A stretch of DNA of 64,000 nucleotides from Actinomadura parmotrematis (lineage in GTDB: Bacteria > Actinomycetota > Actinomycetes > Streptosporangiales > Streptosporangiaceae), in the NCBI RefSeq assembly GCF_019458805.1, contig NZ_JAIBOA010000006.1, forward strand, positions 248,001 through 312,000. Direction: 5' to 3'. Positions 1-7,170 of the stretch are shown in pieces. Position 1 is the stretch's first letter. The number at the start of each line of letters is the position of its first letter. The translations under genes and the position numbers were made by a program. The notes under the pieces were generated by a model that was not told where the DNA came from, made no database searches, and saw nothing but the letters and a program-made list of their open reading frames with translations.

Positions 1-1
1 G

Positions 2-94
2 GCCGACGCCTTCTTCGCCCACACCGTGGAGGCGATGGCGACGCTCATCGGCCTGCCCGCCGATCCCCCTGACGCCCCGGCCCCGCCCGCCTAG
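2..94 (+). CDS. C-terminal end of a truncated gene
   Basis: The reading frame is open from the left window edge and ends in TAG. It gives about 30 residues containing FFAHTVEAMATLIGLPADPP. Codon use matches the flanking genes, so this is the tail of a real gene that begins outside the window. The fragment is too short to identify. It could be the last helix of a TetR-like regulator, but that is only a guess. The next gene starts 11 bases later on the same strand. Confidence 0.5.
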   Translation, partial: ADAFFAHTVEAMATLIGLPADPPDAPAPPA

Positions 95-104
95 GCTGGG
101 CGCC

Positions 105-809
105 ATGGACGGCACGGGGAGCGGAGGAGGGGACGGCGTCGGCGCCGTCATCGCCAGGATGCGGGAGATCGGCGCGGCCCTGCCCGCCGAGGACGGCGTG
201 GCCCGCTTCAACCGCGTCTACCTGCGCGTCACCGAGCTCGTCGCCGCGCACCTGGCCGCCGGGACGTTCGAGGATCCGGCGTTCGTCGCCCGCCTGGACG
301 AGGTCTTCGCCGGCCTGTACTTCGCCAACGTCGACGACGGCGGCGCCGACCCGTCCTGGCGCCCGCTGTTCGAGTGCCGCCGGCACCGCGGCGTCTGGAA
401 CCTGCAATATGTCCTCGCCGGCATGAACGCGCACATCAACCACGATCTGGCGCTCGCGGTCATCGCGACGTGCGAGGAGCGCGGCGTCGAGCCCGACGAC
501 CCGCCGGTGCACGCCGACTTCCGCCGCGTCAACGGGCTGCTCGCCGAGGTGGAGGCCGAGGTCCGCCGCGAGGTCGAGCCGGAGCTGCTGCGGCTCGCGA
601 CCCGCGAGGCCGAGGGCCTGAAGCACATCGTCGGCAGCTTCAGCGTCGCCCGCGCCCGCGACCTCGCCTGGTTCTCGGTGCGGTCGCTCTGGCCGATCCG
701 CCATACCGGCCACCCCTACCGCGCCGCCGTCGGGATCATGGCCGAGTCCGTGGGACTCGCCGGACGCCTGCTGCTCACCCCCGTCGCCCCCGACGGCGCG
801 CTCCTCTGA
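105..809 (+). CDS. DUF5995 family protein
   Basis: This 234-residue protein matches the actinobacterial DUF5995 family. The centre holds WNLQYVLAGMNAHINHDLALAV (around residues 98-119), rich in His and Asn, which is the conserved family signature. The family has no established biochemical function. The His/Asn-rich helices suggest a helical metal- or haem-binding fold, but that is inference. No signal peptide is visible. The ATG lies 11 bases after the preceding stop codon and has only a weak Shine-Dalgarno sequence. The next gene follows after 12 bases on the same strand, so the two are probably co-transcribed. Confidence 0.8.
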   Translation: MDGTGSGGGDGVGAVIARMREIGAALPAEDGVARFNRVYLRVTELVAAHLAAGTFEDPAFVARLDEVFAGLYFANVDDGGADPSWRPLFECRRHRGVWNLQYVLAGMNAHINHDLALAVIATCEERGVEPDDPPVHADFRRVNGLLAEVEAEVRREVEPELLRLATREAEGLKHIVGSFSVARARDLAWFSVRSLWPIRHTGHPYRAAVGIMAESVGLAGRLLLTPVAPDGALL

Positions 810-821
810 GAAAATCGGGGG

Positions 822-1277
822 ATGGCAACCGCAACCGAGCACCGTCCTGAACTGCCCGAGCTGCTGGAGTTCCTGCGCCCGCGCCACCGCGGCCTGCTCG
901 CCACCGTCCGCGCGGACGGCCGCCCGCAGATGTCGCCGGTCACCTGCGGCATCGACGGCGAGGGCCGTCTTGTCGTGGCGAGCTATCCCGAGCGCGCGAA
1001 GGTCCGCAACGCGCGCCGCGACGAGCGCGTCTCGGTCTGCGTGCTGTCGCAGGACTGGAACGGCCCCTACGTCCAGGTGGACGGCCGCGCCGAGATCCTC
1101 GACATGCCCGAGGCCGAGGAGGCGTTCGTCGAGTACTACCGCTGCATCTCCGGCGAGCACCCCGACTGGGACGACTACCGGGCGGCGATGCACCGCCTCG
1201 GCAAGTCGCTGATCCGCGTCACCCTCGACCGCTGGGGCCCGATCGCCACCGGCGGCTTCCCGCCCGGCAAGGAGTGA
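822..1277 (+). CDS. PPOX-class pyridoxamine 5'-phosphate oxidase-like / F420-dependent enzyme
   Basis: The protein has 151 residues, the usual size of single-domain split-barrel flavin/F420 proteins. The N-terminal half contains RGLLATVRADGRPQMSPV (residues 26-43), the first strands of the split barrel with the typical 'G.P..sPv' turn. It continues with VVASYPERAKVRNARRDERVSV, where the Lys/Arg-rich segment normally contacts the cofactor phosphate. Such proteins use FMN or coenzyme F420 to reduce small substrates. The actinobacterial setting favours F420 but the sequence alone does not decide. It is probably in one transcript with the upstream DUF5995 gene and converges on a TetR gene. Confidence 0.8.
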   Translation: MATATEHRPELPELLEFLRPRHRGLLATVRADGRPQMSPVTCGIDGEGRLVVASYPERAKVRNARRDERVSVCVLSQDWNGPYVQVDGRAEILDMPEAEEAFVEYYRCISGEHPDWDDYRAAMHRLGKSLIRVTLDRWGPIATGGFPPGKE

Positions 1278-1286
1278 GCCGCGGGC

Positions 1287-1865
1287 TCAGGGCAGCAGGA
1301 CGCGGCGGGCGGCGTCGCCGAGCGCCGCGGCCTGCCCGGCGGACGGCGCGTCCGCCTGCCCGGCGAGCCAGAGCCGGCAGAGCTCCTGCGCCGGCCCGAG
1401 CCACAGCACGAGCGCGGTGGTGAGGTCGAGCGGCGGCAGCGCGCCGTGGTGCCGCTGGATCTCCCACCATGCCGTGATCTCGCCGAAGAACCACCGGTTC
1501 TGCTCGGCGAGCGCCGCCGCGCCCGGCCCGCCGGGGCGCGGCCGCCGCTCGGTGAACAGGAACCGGGCGCGCTCGGGCTCGCGCCCGCACCAGTCCAGGT
1601 GGAAGGCCACCATCGCGGCGAGCGCGTCCCCGGGGTCGGGGTGGCGGCGCAGCTCGGCCACGAAGCCCCGCTGGTAGAGGCGGAGCGAGGCGGTGAACAG
1701 CGCCGCGGCCACCTCCTCCTTGTCGTGGAAGTGGTGGTAGAAGCTGCCCACGCTGACGCCCGCCTCGCGGCGGAGCGCCGTCAGCGTCGTCGCCGCCGTG
1801 CCGTCGCGCGCGAAGAGGGTGAGCGCCGCCCGCAGGATGCGGTCGAGGCCCGTCGAGTCGTCCAT
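1287..1865 (-). CDS. TetR/AcrR family transcriptional regulator
   Basis: The protein has 192 residues. The N-terminal 45 residues form a TetR helix-turn-helix: LDRILRAALTLFARDGTAATTLTALRREAGVSVGSFYHHFHDKEEV, including the signature GSFYHHFHDKEE. The C-terminal ligand domain is Arg- and Ala-rich and not diagnostic. The gene is divergent from a crotonase gene. A perfect 6-5-6 palindrome between them (1906-1922) is its likely operator, implying autoregulation and control of the hydratase. TetR genes beside crotonases usually sense acyl-CoA or fatty-acid derivatives; that ligand is inference. Confidence 0.9.
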   Translation of the reverse strand: MDDSTGLDRILRAALTLFARDGTAATTLTALRREAGVSVGSFYHHFHDKEEVAAALFTASLRLYQRGFVAELRRHPDPGDALAAMVAFHLDWCGREPERARFLFTERRPRPGGPGAAALAEQNRWFFGEITAWWEIQRHHGALPPLDLTTALVLWLGPAQELCRLWLAGQADAPSAGQAAALGDAARRVLLP

Positions 1866-1882
1866 CGAGCTCGATTATGCCC

Positions 1883-1922
1883 TTGTAGAACTTCCTTCCT
1901 CTGCAACAGAATAATGTTCTGT
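1883..1922 (+). promoter_or_regulatory. Promoter/operator between tetR and the crotonase gene
   Basis: A perfect palindrome ACAGAA-TAATG-TTCTGT spans 1906-1922. It overlaps a possible -10 (CAGAAT, 1907-1912) placed 18 bases after TTGTAG (1883-1888) for the rightward crotonase gene. On the other strand CATAAT (1874-1879) sits 8 bases before the TetR ATG. A 17-bp dyad between divergent genes is typical of a TetR operator. Binding there would block the rightward promoter. Confidence 0.6.
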
Positions 1923-1942
1923 CACCGAGCGAGGGAGCGCCC

Positions 1943-2800
1943 GTGCAGAAACCCGTGCAGGAGAACGTGCAGGAGAACGTCCGGCAGTACGCCGACATCG
2001 TCGCGGCGGCCGAGGCCGACCCCCGGACGCTCGTCGAGGTGGAGCGCCGCCCCGGCGTCGCGATCGTCACCATGTCCGATCCGGGCAAGCTCAACATCCT
2101 GAGCGCCGCCCTCACCGTGCAGCTCAGGGACGCCCTCGCGGGTCTCGCCGCCGACCGGGACGTCCGCGCGATCGTGCTGACGGGCGCGGACCCCGGCTTC
2201 AGCGCCGGCGGCGACCTCGACCTCATGGCCGAGGCGATCGACGGCCTGGCCGGCGAGGAGGGCGCGACGCTGCCCTGGCGCTGGATCCGCTACCAGTTCG
2301 GCGGCCTCGTCCGGCTGATGGCGGGCACCGACGCCCTCGTCGTGTCGGCGCTGAACGGCGCGGCGGCGGGCGTCGGGCTGGCGCTCGCGTTCGCGTCCGA
2401 CCTGGTCGTGGCGTCCGAGCGGGCCGTCCTCGTGCCCGCCTTCGGCCGGCTCGGCCTGCTGCCCGAGGTCGGCACGAGCTGGCACCTGACGCACCGGCTC
2501 GGGTACCAGCGCGCCGTCCAGTACCACCTGTCCGGCGACCACCTGGACGCCGCGACGGCCCTGGAGTGCGGGCTCGTCAACGAGGTCGTCCCGCACGGCG
2601 AGCTGCTGGAGCGCGCCCTCTGGTGGTGCGGGCGGGCCCTGGAGATGCCCGCGCACGCCCAGCACATGGCGCTGCCGCTGCTCCGCCAGGCGGCCGGCCT
2701 GACGTGGGAGCAGTCCCTCGTCATGGAGGAGTTCGCCGAGCCGGCCTGCTTCACCACCGGCGCCTTCGGGCGGGCCGTGGAGGCCCTGCGCCGCCGATGA
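1943..2800 (+). CDS. Enoyl-CoA hydratase/isomerase family protein (crotonase)
   Basis: The protein has 285 residues. The crotonase core includes ADPGFSAGGDLDLM (oxyanion-hole region, near residue 87) and VSALNGAAAGVGLALAFASDLVVASE (near residue 133). FGRLGLLPEVGTSWHLTHRLG follows, placing an acidic residue (Glu in LLPEVG) at a catalytic position. Function is hydration or isomerisation of an acyl-CoA. The GTG at 1943 was chosen because GAGGGAG precedes it. The first 20 residues derive from a 12-base tandem repeat (GTGCAGGAGAAC) coding VQENVQEN, an extension without homology to the fold. It is likely controlled by the divergent TetR protein. Confidence 0.88.
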   Translation: MQKPVQENVQENVRQYADIVAAAEADPRTLVEVERRPGVAIVTMSDPGKLNILSAALTVQLRDALAGLAADRDVRAIVLTGADPGFSAGGDLDLMAEAIDGLAGEEGATLPWRWIRYQFGGLVRLMAGTDALVVSALNGAAAGVGLALAFASDLVVASERAVLVPAFGRLGLLPEVGTSWHLTHRLGYQRAVQYHLSGDHLDAATALECGLVNEVVPHGELLERALWWCGRALEMPAHAQHMALPLLRQAAGLTWEQSLVMEEFAEPACFTTGAFGRAVEALRRR

Positions 2801-2847
2801 CTTCCGGGCCGCCCGCCGGTCCTTTCCGGCGACGAGAGGAGCGCGCG

Positions 2848-3459
2848 ATGGGCGAGCGGACCGCCGGCAAGGTCATTTCCATGGCGACGATGTCACTGGA
2901 CGGCTACATCTCCGGGCCCGGGGAGTCCGGCTTCGACCGGCTGTTCGCCTGGTACGACGGCGGCGAGGTCGAGGTGGACACCGCGCGGCCGGGCATGACG
3001 TGGCGGATGAGCCCGCAGAGCGCCCGGCTGCTGCTCTCCGACCTCGCCTCGGTCGGCGCGATGGTCGTCGGGCGGCGGCTGTTCGACCTCACCGGCGGCT
3101 GGGACGGCCGGCACCCCTTCGAGCGGCCGATCGTCGTCGTCAGCCACGGCGTCCCGGACGGCTGGCCGCGCCCCGGCGTGCCCTACGAGTTCTGCCGGGA
3201 CGGCGTCGGCGCCGCCGTCGAGCGCGCCCGCGCCCTGGCGCGGGGCCGGCACGTCGGCGTGACGGCCGGCTCGATCGCCCGGCAGTGCCTGGAGGCCGGG
3301 CTGCTCGACGAGGTGTGGATCTCGCTCGCGCCGGTCCTGCTCGGCGGCGGCACCCCCTACTTCGACGGGCTCGCCGTCGCGCCCGCCGACCTGGAGGGGC
3401 CGTACCTGGTCGTGCAGGACCCGCACGTCACGCACCTGCGGTACCGGGTGCGCCGCTGA
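2848..3459 (+). CDS. Dihydrofolate reductase family protein (RibD C-terminal-like)
   Basis: The protein has 203 residues. The N-terminus ISMATMSLDGYISGP is the first strand and loop of the RibD C-terminal/DHFR-like fold. VGRRLFDLTGGW gives the 'GR.tyd....W' motif and ISLAPVLLGGGTPYFDG is the C-terminal hallmark. Members bind NADPH and reduce pteridine- or riboflavin-like substrates, but the substrate of this subgroup is unknown. The ATG at 2848 follows GAGAGGA by seven bases, so I prefer it to an upstream in-frame start inside the crotonase gene. It lies 47 bases downstream of the crotonase. Confidence 0.85.
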   Translation: MGERTAGKVISMATMSLDGYISGPGESGFDRLFAWYDGGEVEVDTARPGMTWRMSPQSARLLLSDLASVGAMVVGRRLFDLTGGWDGRHPFERPIVVVSHGVPDGWPRPGVPYEFCRDGVGAAVERARALARGRHVGVTAGSIARQCLEAGLLDEVWISLAPVLLGGGTPYFDGLAVAPADLEGPYLVVQDPHVTHLRYRVRR

Positions 3460-3477
3460 GCGCCGCCCCGCCCGCCG

Positions 3478-4335
3478 TCACTGCTGGCAGATCTGGACGG
3501 CGCGCCCGTAGTCGCCGGCCGCCAGCGCCGCCCTGGTGATCATGTAGTAGACGTCGCCGAAGTCGCCCCACTGCCAGAGGCGGCGGCCGTCGGGGGTGGT
3601 CGGCCGGCCGTCGCTGGAGAGCTGGAGCAGGCACCGCCAGCCGGCGGCGGGCGTCGACGCCTCCGGCGACTCGGGGTCGCGGCCCTTCCACTCGCGGATC
3701 GCGTCGTCGGCGGGGGCGTTGTGGACCGGCCGCCCGTAGCCGCCGATCTGGTGCGTGGGGCCGGTCGAGGGGTAGTCGTCCTCCCAGGCGGTGACCGCCC
3801 CGAAGACCCAGTCGAGGTCGGGGTCCAGCGCGCGCAGGGGCGCGGTGACGTCGTCCCAGGGGCCGGGGACGTTCACGATCGGGGTGAAGGCCACCGGCTC
3901 GGGCAGGAAGGTCACCGCCTCGTCCGGGGCGGCCGTCTCGACGGCGCGCGCGGGCGAGGCGGCGACGACGTGGCCGGTCCGGGCGTTCCACGGGACCTCG
4001 TCCTCGTTCTCCCGGTAGCGCTCGTAGGGGACGTCGGGGTTGTAGTCGAAGAAGTTCAGCAGGCCCTCGCGCGGCACCTCCAGGCCCGGCACCTCGGGCA
4101 GCTCGGCGAGGTCGACGACGGCGACGAGGTTCAGCGGCAGCGCGCCGAGATAAGGCCAGGGCGTCCCGGGGTCGAGCAGCGCGGGACCGCCCAGGCGCGT
4201 CCGCCCCTCGCCCCCGAGCTCCAGGCGCAGCGCGGGCACCACGAGCTCGGCGACGAGCCGGTCGTGCTCGGGGTCCACCCGGCCGGCGTGCAGGGCCATG
4301 AGGCGGGCGCGCTCCGCCTCGAAGATGTCGGCCAT
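3478..4335 (-). CDS. DUF1963 (YwqG-like) protein
   Basis: This 285-residue cytosolic protein has the DUF1963 pattern. LGGPALLDPGTPWPYLGALPLNLVAVVDLAELP (near residues 48-80) matches the family's 'GG.p.lp...wP......p..lla.idl..lp'. LLNFFDYNPD and a C-terminal SDGRPTTPDGRRLWQWGDFGDVYYMITRAAL follow, where the family reads 'G..G......w..lLql...'. The molecular role is unknown. These proteins occur as solitary genes and next to polymorphic-toxin immunity genes. It converges on the DHFR-like gene with an 18-base gap. I see no Shine-Dalgarno at the ATG. Confidence 0.75.
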   Translation of the reverse strand: MADIFEAERARLMALHAGRVDPEHDRLVAELVVPALRLELGGEGRTRLGGPALLDPGTPWPYLGALPLNLVAVVDLAELPEVPGLEVPREGLLNFFDYNPDVPYERYRENEDEVPWNARTGHVVAASPARAVETAAPDEAVTFLPEPVAFTPIVNVPGPWDDVTAPLRALDPDLDWVFGAVTAWEDDYPSTGPTHQIGGYGRPVHNAPADDAIREWKGRDPESPEASTPAAGWRCLLQLSSDGRPTTPDGRRLWQWGDFGDVYYMITRAALAAGDYGRAVQICQQ

Positions 4336-4452
4336 ATCGGAAATGGTGCCGTGCGCGGGCCCGGCGCGGGGGATTTTCCCAGGCCGAGGCGGTGCCCTTA
4401 CGGATGATCTCGACGGCGGCCGGTTAGGTCTGGCATAGGGCCGCGGAATGTT

Positions 4453-4482
4453 CTACAAATCGTAGTACTACAAGACGTAGTA
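4453..4482 (+). promoter_or_regulatory. Tandem 15-bp operator in front of the FAD monooxygenase
   Basis: Two directly adjacent 15-bp repeats, CTACAAATCGTAGTA (4453-4467) and CTACAAGACGTAGTA (4468-4482), lie immediately upstream of the Shine-Dalgarno AGAGGAGG and the ATG at 4496. Each has inverted CTAC...GTAG ends, and the junction is itself a 10-bp palindrome GTAGTACTAC (4462-4471). This looks like a double site for a dimeric TetR- or MarR-type repressor. No regulator gene is adjacent, so it would act in trans. Confidence 0.65.
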
Positions 4483-4495
4483 GAGGAGGTTCGCC

Positions 4496-5584
4496 ATGCG
4501 CGTACTCATCGCCGGCGCGGGCGTCGGGGGGCTCGCCGCCGCCCGCGGCCTCATCGCGTCCGGCCACGAGGTCACCGTGCTGGAGCGGGCGCCCGCCCTC
4601 CGCGACATGGGCGGCGGCGTCTCCATCTGGCACAACGGCACCGCCGCCCTCGCCGGGCTCGGCGTCTCCACCGAGGGGCTCGGCAGCACCCTGGAGGTGC
4701 TGTCGCTGCGCCACGCGGACGGCCGCCGGATCATGACCGCCGACGCGGACCGGCTCGCCGGCCGCTTCGGCGCCCGCGCGTTCGCCGTCGCGCGCCGCGC
4801 CCTCGTCGCCCGCCTCGCCGAGGGCCTGCCGATCCGCTTCGGCGCCGCCCTCACCGGCTTCGAGCGGGCCGGCGACGGCGTCCGCGCGACGACCGGCGAC
4901 GGCGCCGAGCACACCGCCGACCTGCTGGTCGGCGCCGACGGCGTGCACTCGCGGGTGCGGTCGGCGTTCGCCCGCGGCGCCGCCCGCCGCACCGGGCAGG
5001 CCACCTGGCAGGCACTCGTGCCGCTGCCCTTCGACCCCGGACCGGTCATCGACATGCTCGTCGCCCGCACCGGCAACTGCGGCTACTCCCGGGCGGGCGA
5101 GGGCCTGCTGAACTGCTGGTTCGACGTCCCGTGGCCGCCCGGCGCGCACCCGCCGGCGGCTCCCCTCGCCGCCCTCCGCGAGCGGTTCGGCGGCTGGGCC
5201 GACCCCGTCCCCGCCCTGCTGGACGCGCTGACCGACGACGACCTGCAGGTGTTCCCGCACGTCCGGCACCGCATCCCGCGCGGCTGGGGCGACGGGCCCT
5301 GCGTCCTCGTCGGCGACGCCGCGCACGCCATGCCGCCCGTCTTCGCGCAGGGCATGAACCAGGCCCTGGAGGACGCCGCCGCGCTGGCGCGGGCACTGCC
5401 CGGCCCGGCCTATCCCCGGCGCCGCCGCCGCCAGGCCGCCGTCGCGGCGACCGTCGCGACCCACGGCGTCACGAGCGGGCAGCGCTTCCCGCTCCTGCTG
5501 CGGGCCGTCGCCCTCGCCTCCGACGACCTGCACACCTGGGCGTTCGGCGCCCTCATGCGCGCGGTCAGCGGCACCCTGCGCTGA
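4496..5584 (+). CDS. FAD-dependent monooxygenase (PHBH-like)
   Basis: The protein has 362 residues, typical of group A flavoprotein aromatic hydroxylases. Residues 1-30 hold the dinucleotide fold MRVLIAGAGVGGLAAARGL (GxGxxG) ending in VTVLER. DLLVGADGVHSRVR (near 142) is the DG motif. CVLVGDAAHAMPPVFAQGMNQALEDAAALAR (near 268) is the GD motif contacting the ribityl chain. It would use NAD(P)H and O2 to hydroxylate an unknown substrate. A strong AGAGGAGGT fixes the start. The tandem operator upstream suggests the enzyme is switched on by a small-molecule inducer. Confidence 0.9.
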   Translation: MRVLIAGAGVGGLAAARGLIASGHEVTVLERAPALRDMGGGVSIWHNGTAALAGLGVSTEGLGSTLEVLSLRHADGRRIMTADADRLAGRFGARAFAVARRALVARLAEGLPIRFGAALTGFERAGDGVRATTGDGAEHTADLLVGADGVHSRVRSAFARGAARRTGQATWQALVPLPFDPGPVIDMLVARTGNCGYSRAGEGLLNCWFDVPWPPGAHPPAAPLAALRERFGGWADPVPALLDALTDDDLQVFPHVRHRIPRGWGDGPCVLVGDAAHAMPPVFAQGMNQALEDAAALARALPGPAYPRRRRRQAAVAATVATHGVTSGQRFPLLLRAVALASDDLHTWAFGALMRAVSGTLR

Positions 5585-5600
5585 CCGCGCCCGCGCCCGC

Positions 5601-6095
5601 TCAGGCAGCGACAGGCACGCGGACCGCGGCGTCCTCCGCGACCGGCTCCGCGACCGGTTCCGGCGCGAGCCCGAGTGCCCGGAAGGTGACCCGCTGGTCG
5701 AACCAGAGCAGCGCCATCGTGACGGCCGTCATCCCGACGGCGAGCGCCAGGTGCGCGGCCGCCGACCCGGCCTCCGCGCCGACCGCGCCGAGCACCACGT
5801 GCACGCCGACGCGCAGCCCGATCAACCCGAGCATGATCTTGCGGGTGCGCCCCTTGCGCAGCATCGCCTTCACCAGCTTCACCCGGCGCCGCAGCACGGT
5901 GAGCCCGACGACCGCGTTGACCGCGGCGAGCCCGGCGAGCAGCATCCAGGCGCCGTCCCAGAGCTTGACGATGTCGAACGCGGCGCCCATCAGCCCCTCG
6001 AAGGCGAAGAACCAGAAGGGGAGGGGCCTGATGGCGCGCAGCTCCTCGTCGGTGACCTCGACGGCGGCCCTGCGCATGAACCCGCTGACCTTCAT
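5601..6095 (-). CDS. Hypothetical membrane protein
   Basis: This 164-residue protein is not recognised. It has hydrophobic segments around LPFWFFAFEGLMGAAFDIVKLW, AWMLLAGLAAVNAVVGLTVL, IMLGLIGLRVGVHVVLGAVGAEAG and LALAVGMTAVTMALLWFDQRV, suggesting four membrane helices. A basic loop VKLVKAMLRKGRTRK separates the second and third. The C-terminal tail is Pro/Ala/Glu-rich with two copies of EPVAE. The ATG is preceded by CAGGGAG at good spacing. It converges on the monooxygenase gene with a 16-base gap. No function can be inferred. Confidence 0.7.
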   Translation of the reverse strand: MKVSGFMRRAAVEVTDEELRAIRPLPFWFFAFEGLMGAAFDIVKLWDGAWMLLAGLAAVNAVVGLTVLRRRVKLVKAMLRKGRTRKIMLGLIGLRVGVHVVLGAVGAEAGSAAAHLALAVGMTAVTMALLWFDQRVTFRALGLAPEPVAEPVAEDAAVRVPVAA

Positions 6096-6325
6096 GTCCG
6101 CTCCCTGGGGGCAGTGTCTCGCTGACCCCCCAAGCCTCCCGCCGGAGGCGCCGCCCCGGCAGAGCCGCCGATCACCTCATCCACAGGACAAATGTCACGC
6201 CCCCACCCGACCCACAACCCACCCGGCCGCCCCGCGGGCGTGCCGGCCACGACGGAGCGCGAAGCCCGACCCAGCGGCGCCTGGCAAGCTCGCCGCGTGC
6301 CACCCGGTAGGGGGCGGGCAGAGAG

Positions 6326-6356
6326 AGGCCCGCCGCGCGCGGGGCGCGGCGGGCCT
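6326..6356 (-). terminator. Hairpin terminator after the small basic protein gene
   Basis: A perfect 13-bp stem (AGGCCCGCCGCGC, 6326-6338, with its complement at 6344-6356) and a 5-base loop lies 20 bases past the stop codon of the leftward small gene. There is no U-tract, as is usual in high-GC actinomycetes. Confidence 0.75.
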
Positions 6357-6376
6357 GGGGGTGGTGGGTGGCCGGG

Positions 6377-6541
6377 TCAGCGGCCGCGGTTGAGGCGGCG
6401 GGTCGGCATCTGCCGGGCGTTGCGCTGAGGTGCGCCGCCACCGAAACGGACGGACGCCGGGTCGTTCCGGCGGTTCTTCTTGTTCTTCTTGCCGGCGGTG
6501 GGCTTGCCGAAAGGCTCGCCGGTAGGAACAGGTGCACGCAT
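6377..6541 (-). CDS. Small, highly basic protein (54 aa)
   Basis: An ATG at 6541, preceded by a perfect GGAGGT five bases away, opens a 54-residue frame: MRAPVPTGEPFGKPTAGKKN, then KKNRRNDPAS, and ending MPTRRLNRGR. About 15 residues are Lys or Arg and almost none are acidic, with no hydrophobic helix, so nucleic-acid or ribosome binding is plausible but unproven. The ideal ribosome-binding site and the hairpin terminator directly downstream support a real, well-translated gene. Its 5' side is the repeat-rich region 6584-6942. I do not recognise the family. Confidence 0.65.
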   Translation of the reverse strand: MRAPVPTGEPFGKPTAGKKNKKNRRNDPASVRFGGGAPQRNARQMPTRRLNRGR

Positions 6542-6583
6542 GCGGGACCTCCGAATCGCAGGGAGAGCAGAGCAGTCAAAGGC

Positions 6584-6776
6584 GAGCGGTGCGCACTGCC
6601 GCGAGCACCGCTCGTAAGGCGGATCGGGTGCGCCGCTGCTCGGTCAGAGGAGCGGCGCGGGAGGGGAGCGGTACACGCGGATGCGAGCACCGCTCGGAAA
6701 GCGGATCGGGTGTGCCGTGCTCGGTCAGAGCAGCGGCGCAGGAGGGGAGCGGTACACGCGGATGCGAGCACCGCTC
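6584..6776. repeat. Three hairpin repeats inside an 81/82-bp tandem duplication
   Basis: The motif GAGCGGT-N16-ACCGCTC occurs three times with identical spacing (6584-6613, 6666-6695, 6747-6776). Each could form a 7-bp stem with a 16-base loop. The intervening sequence is itself duplicated: units start at 6601, 6683 and (partial) 6764, all with GCGAGCACCGCTC. The array lies between the leftward small basic gene and the rightward GlxA gene, so it may be regulatory DNA or leader RNA. No convincing coding frame is present. Confidence 0.75.
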
Positions 6777-6854
6777 TCAGGGCGGGCGGGTGCACCGGCC
6801 TTCAGCCGAGAGCGCAGGCGAACGCCGTGCGGGCGAACGCCCTGCGGGCGCAGG

Positions 6855-6942
6855 GCGCACGTCGTACAGGCGCAAAGCGCACGTCGAGCGCACGTCGAGC
6901 GCACGCAGGGCGCACGTCGAGCGCACGCAGGGCGCACGTCGG
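6855..6942. repeat. 11-bp tandem repeat array
   Basis: Units resembling GCGCACGTCGA or GCGCACGCAGG begin at 6877, 6888, 6899, 6910, 6921 and 6932. The period is exactly 11 bp, with one further matching unit at 6855 (two periods upstream). The period is close to one DNA turn, so the units lie on one face of the helix. The rest of 6777-7170 shows other G/C-rich short repeats and no gene. Confidence 0.75.
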
Positions 6943-7170
6943 GCGGGCGCTGGGCGAGTGCGGCTCTCGGGTGGGGTGGTGCGGGGAGGGCGGGAGCGGG
7001 CCGCGGGCCTTGCGAGCGGGCGCGCGGCGGCTCTACCGAGCGAGCGATCAGGAGATCATGCGCCCACTATCGTCCGGAGCGGCCGGGCGCGGCAACCGAA
7101 TTAAGCGGTGGCGCGAAGCGTGGGGTGCGCGTCGTTGACGCCGCGAGCGGCGTTCCCGCAGGCTGGAGGC

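Noticed and set aside
6532..7138. Arg/Ala/His-rich repetitive frames in the intergenic region, possible repeat protein
   Set aside because: The periodic peptides come from 11-bp and 81-bp DNA repeats, which are not multiples of three, except that 81 is. Several frames look alike and no ribosome-binding site is present. It is better read as non-coding repeats.
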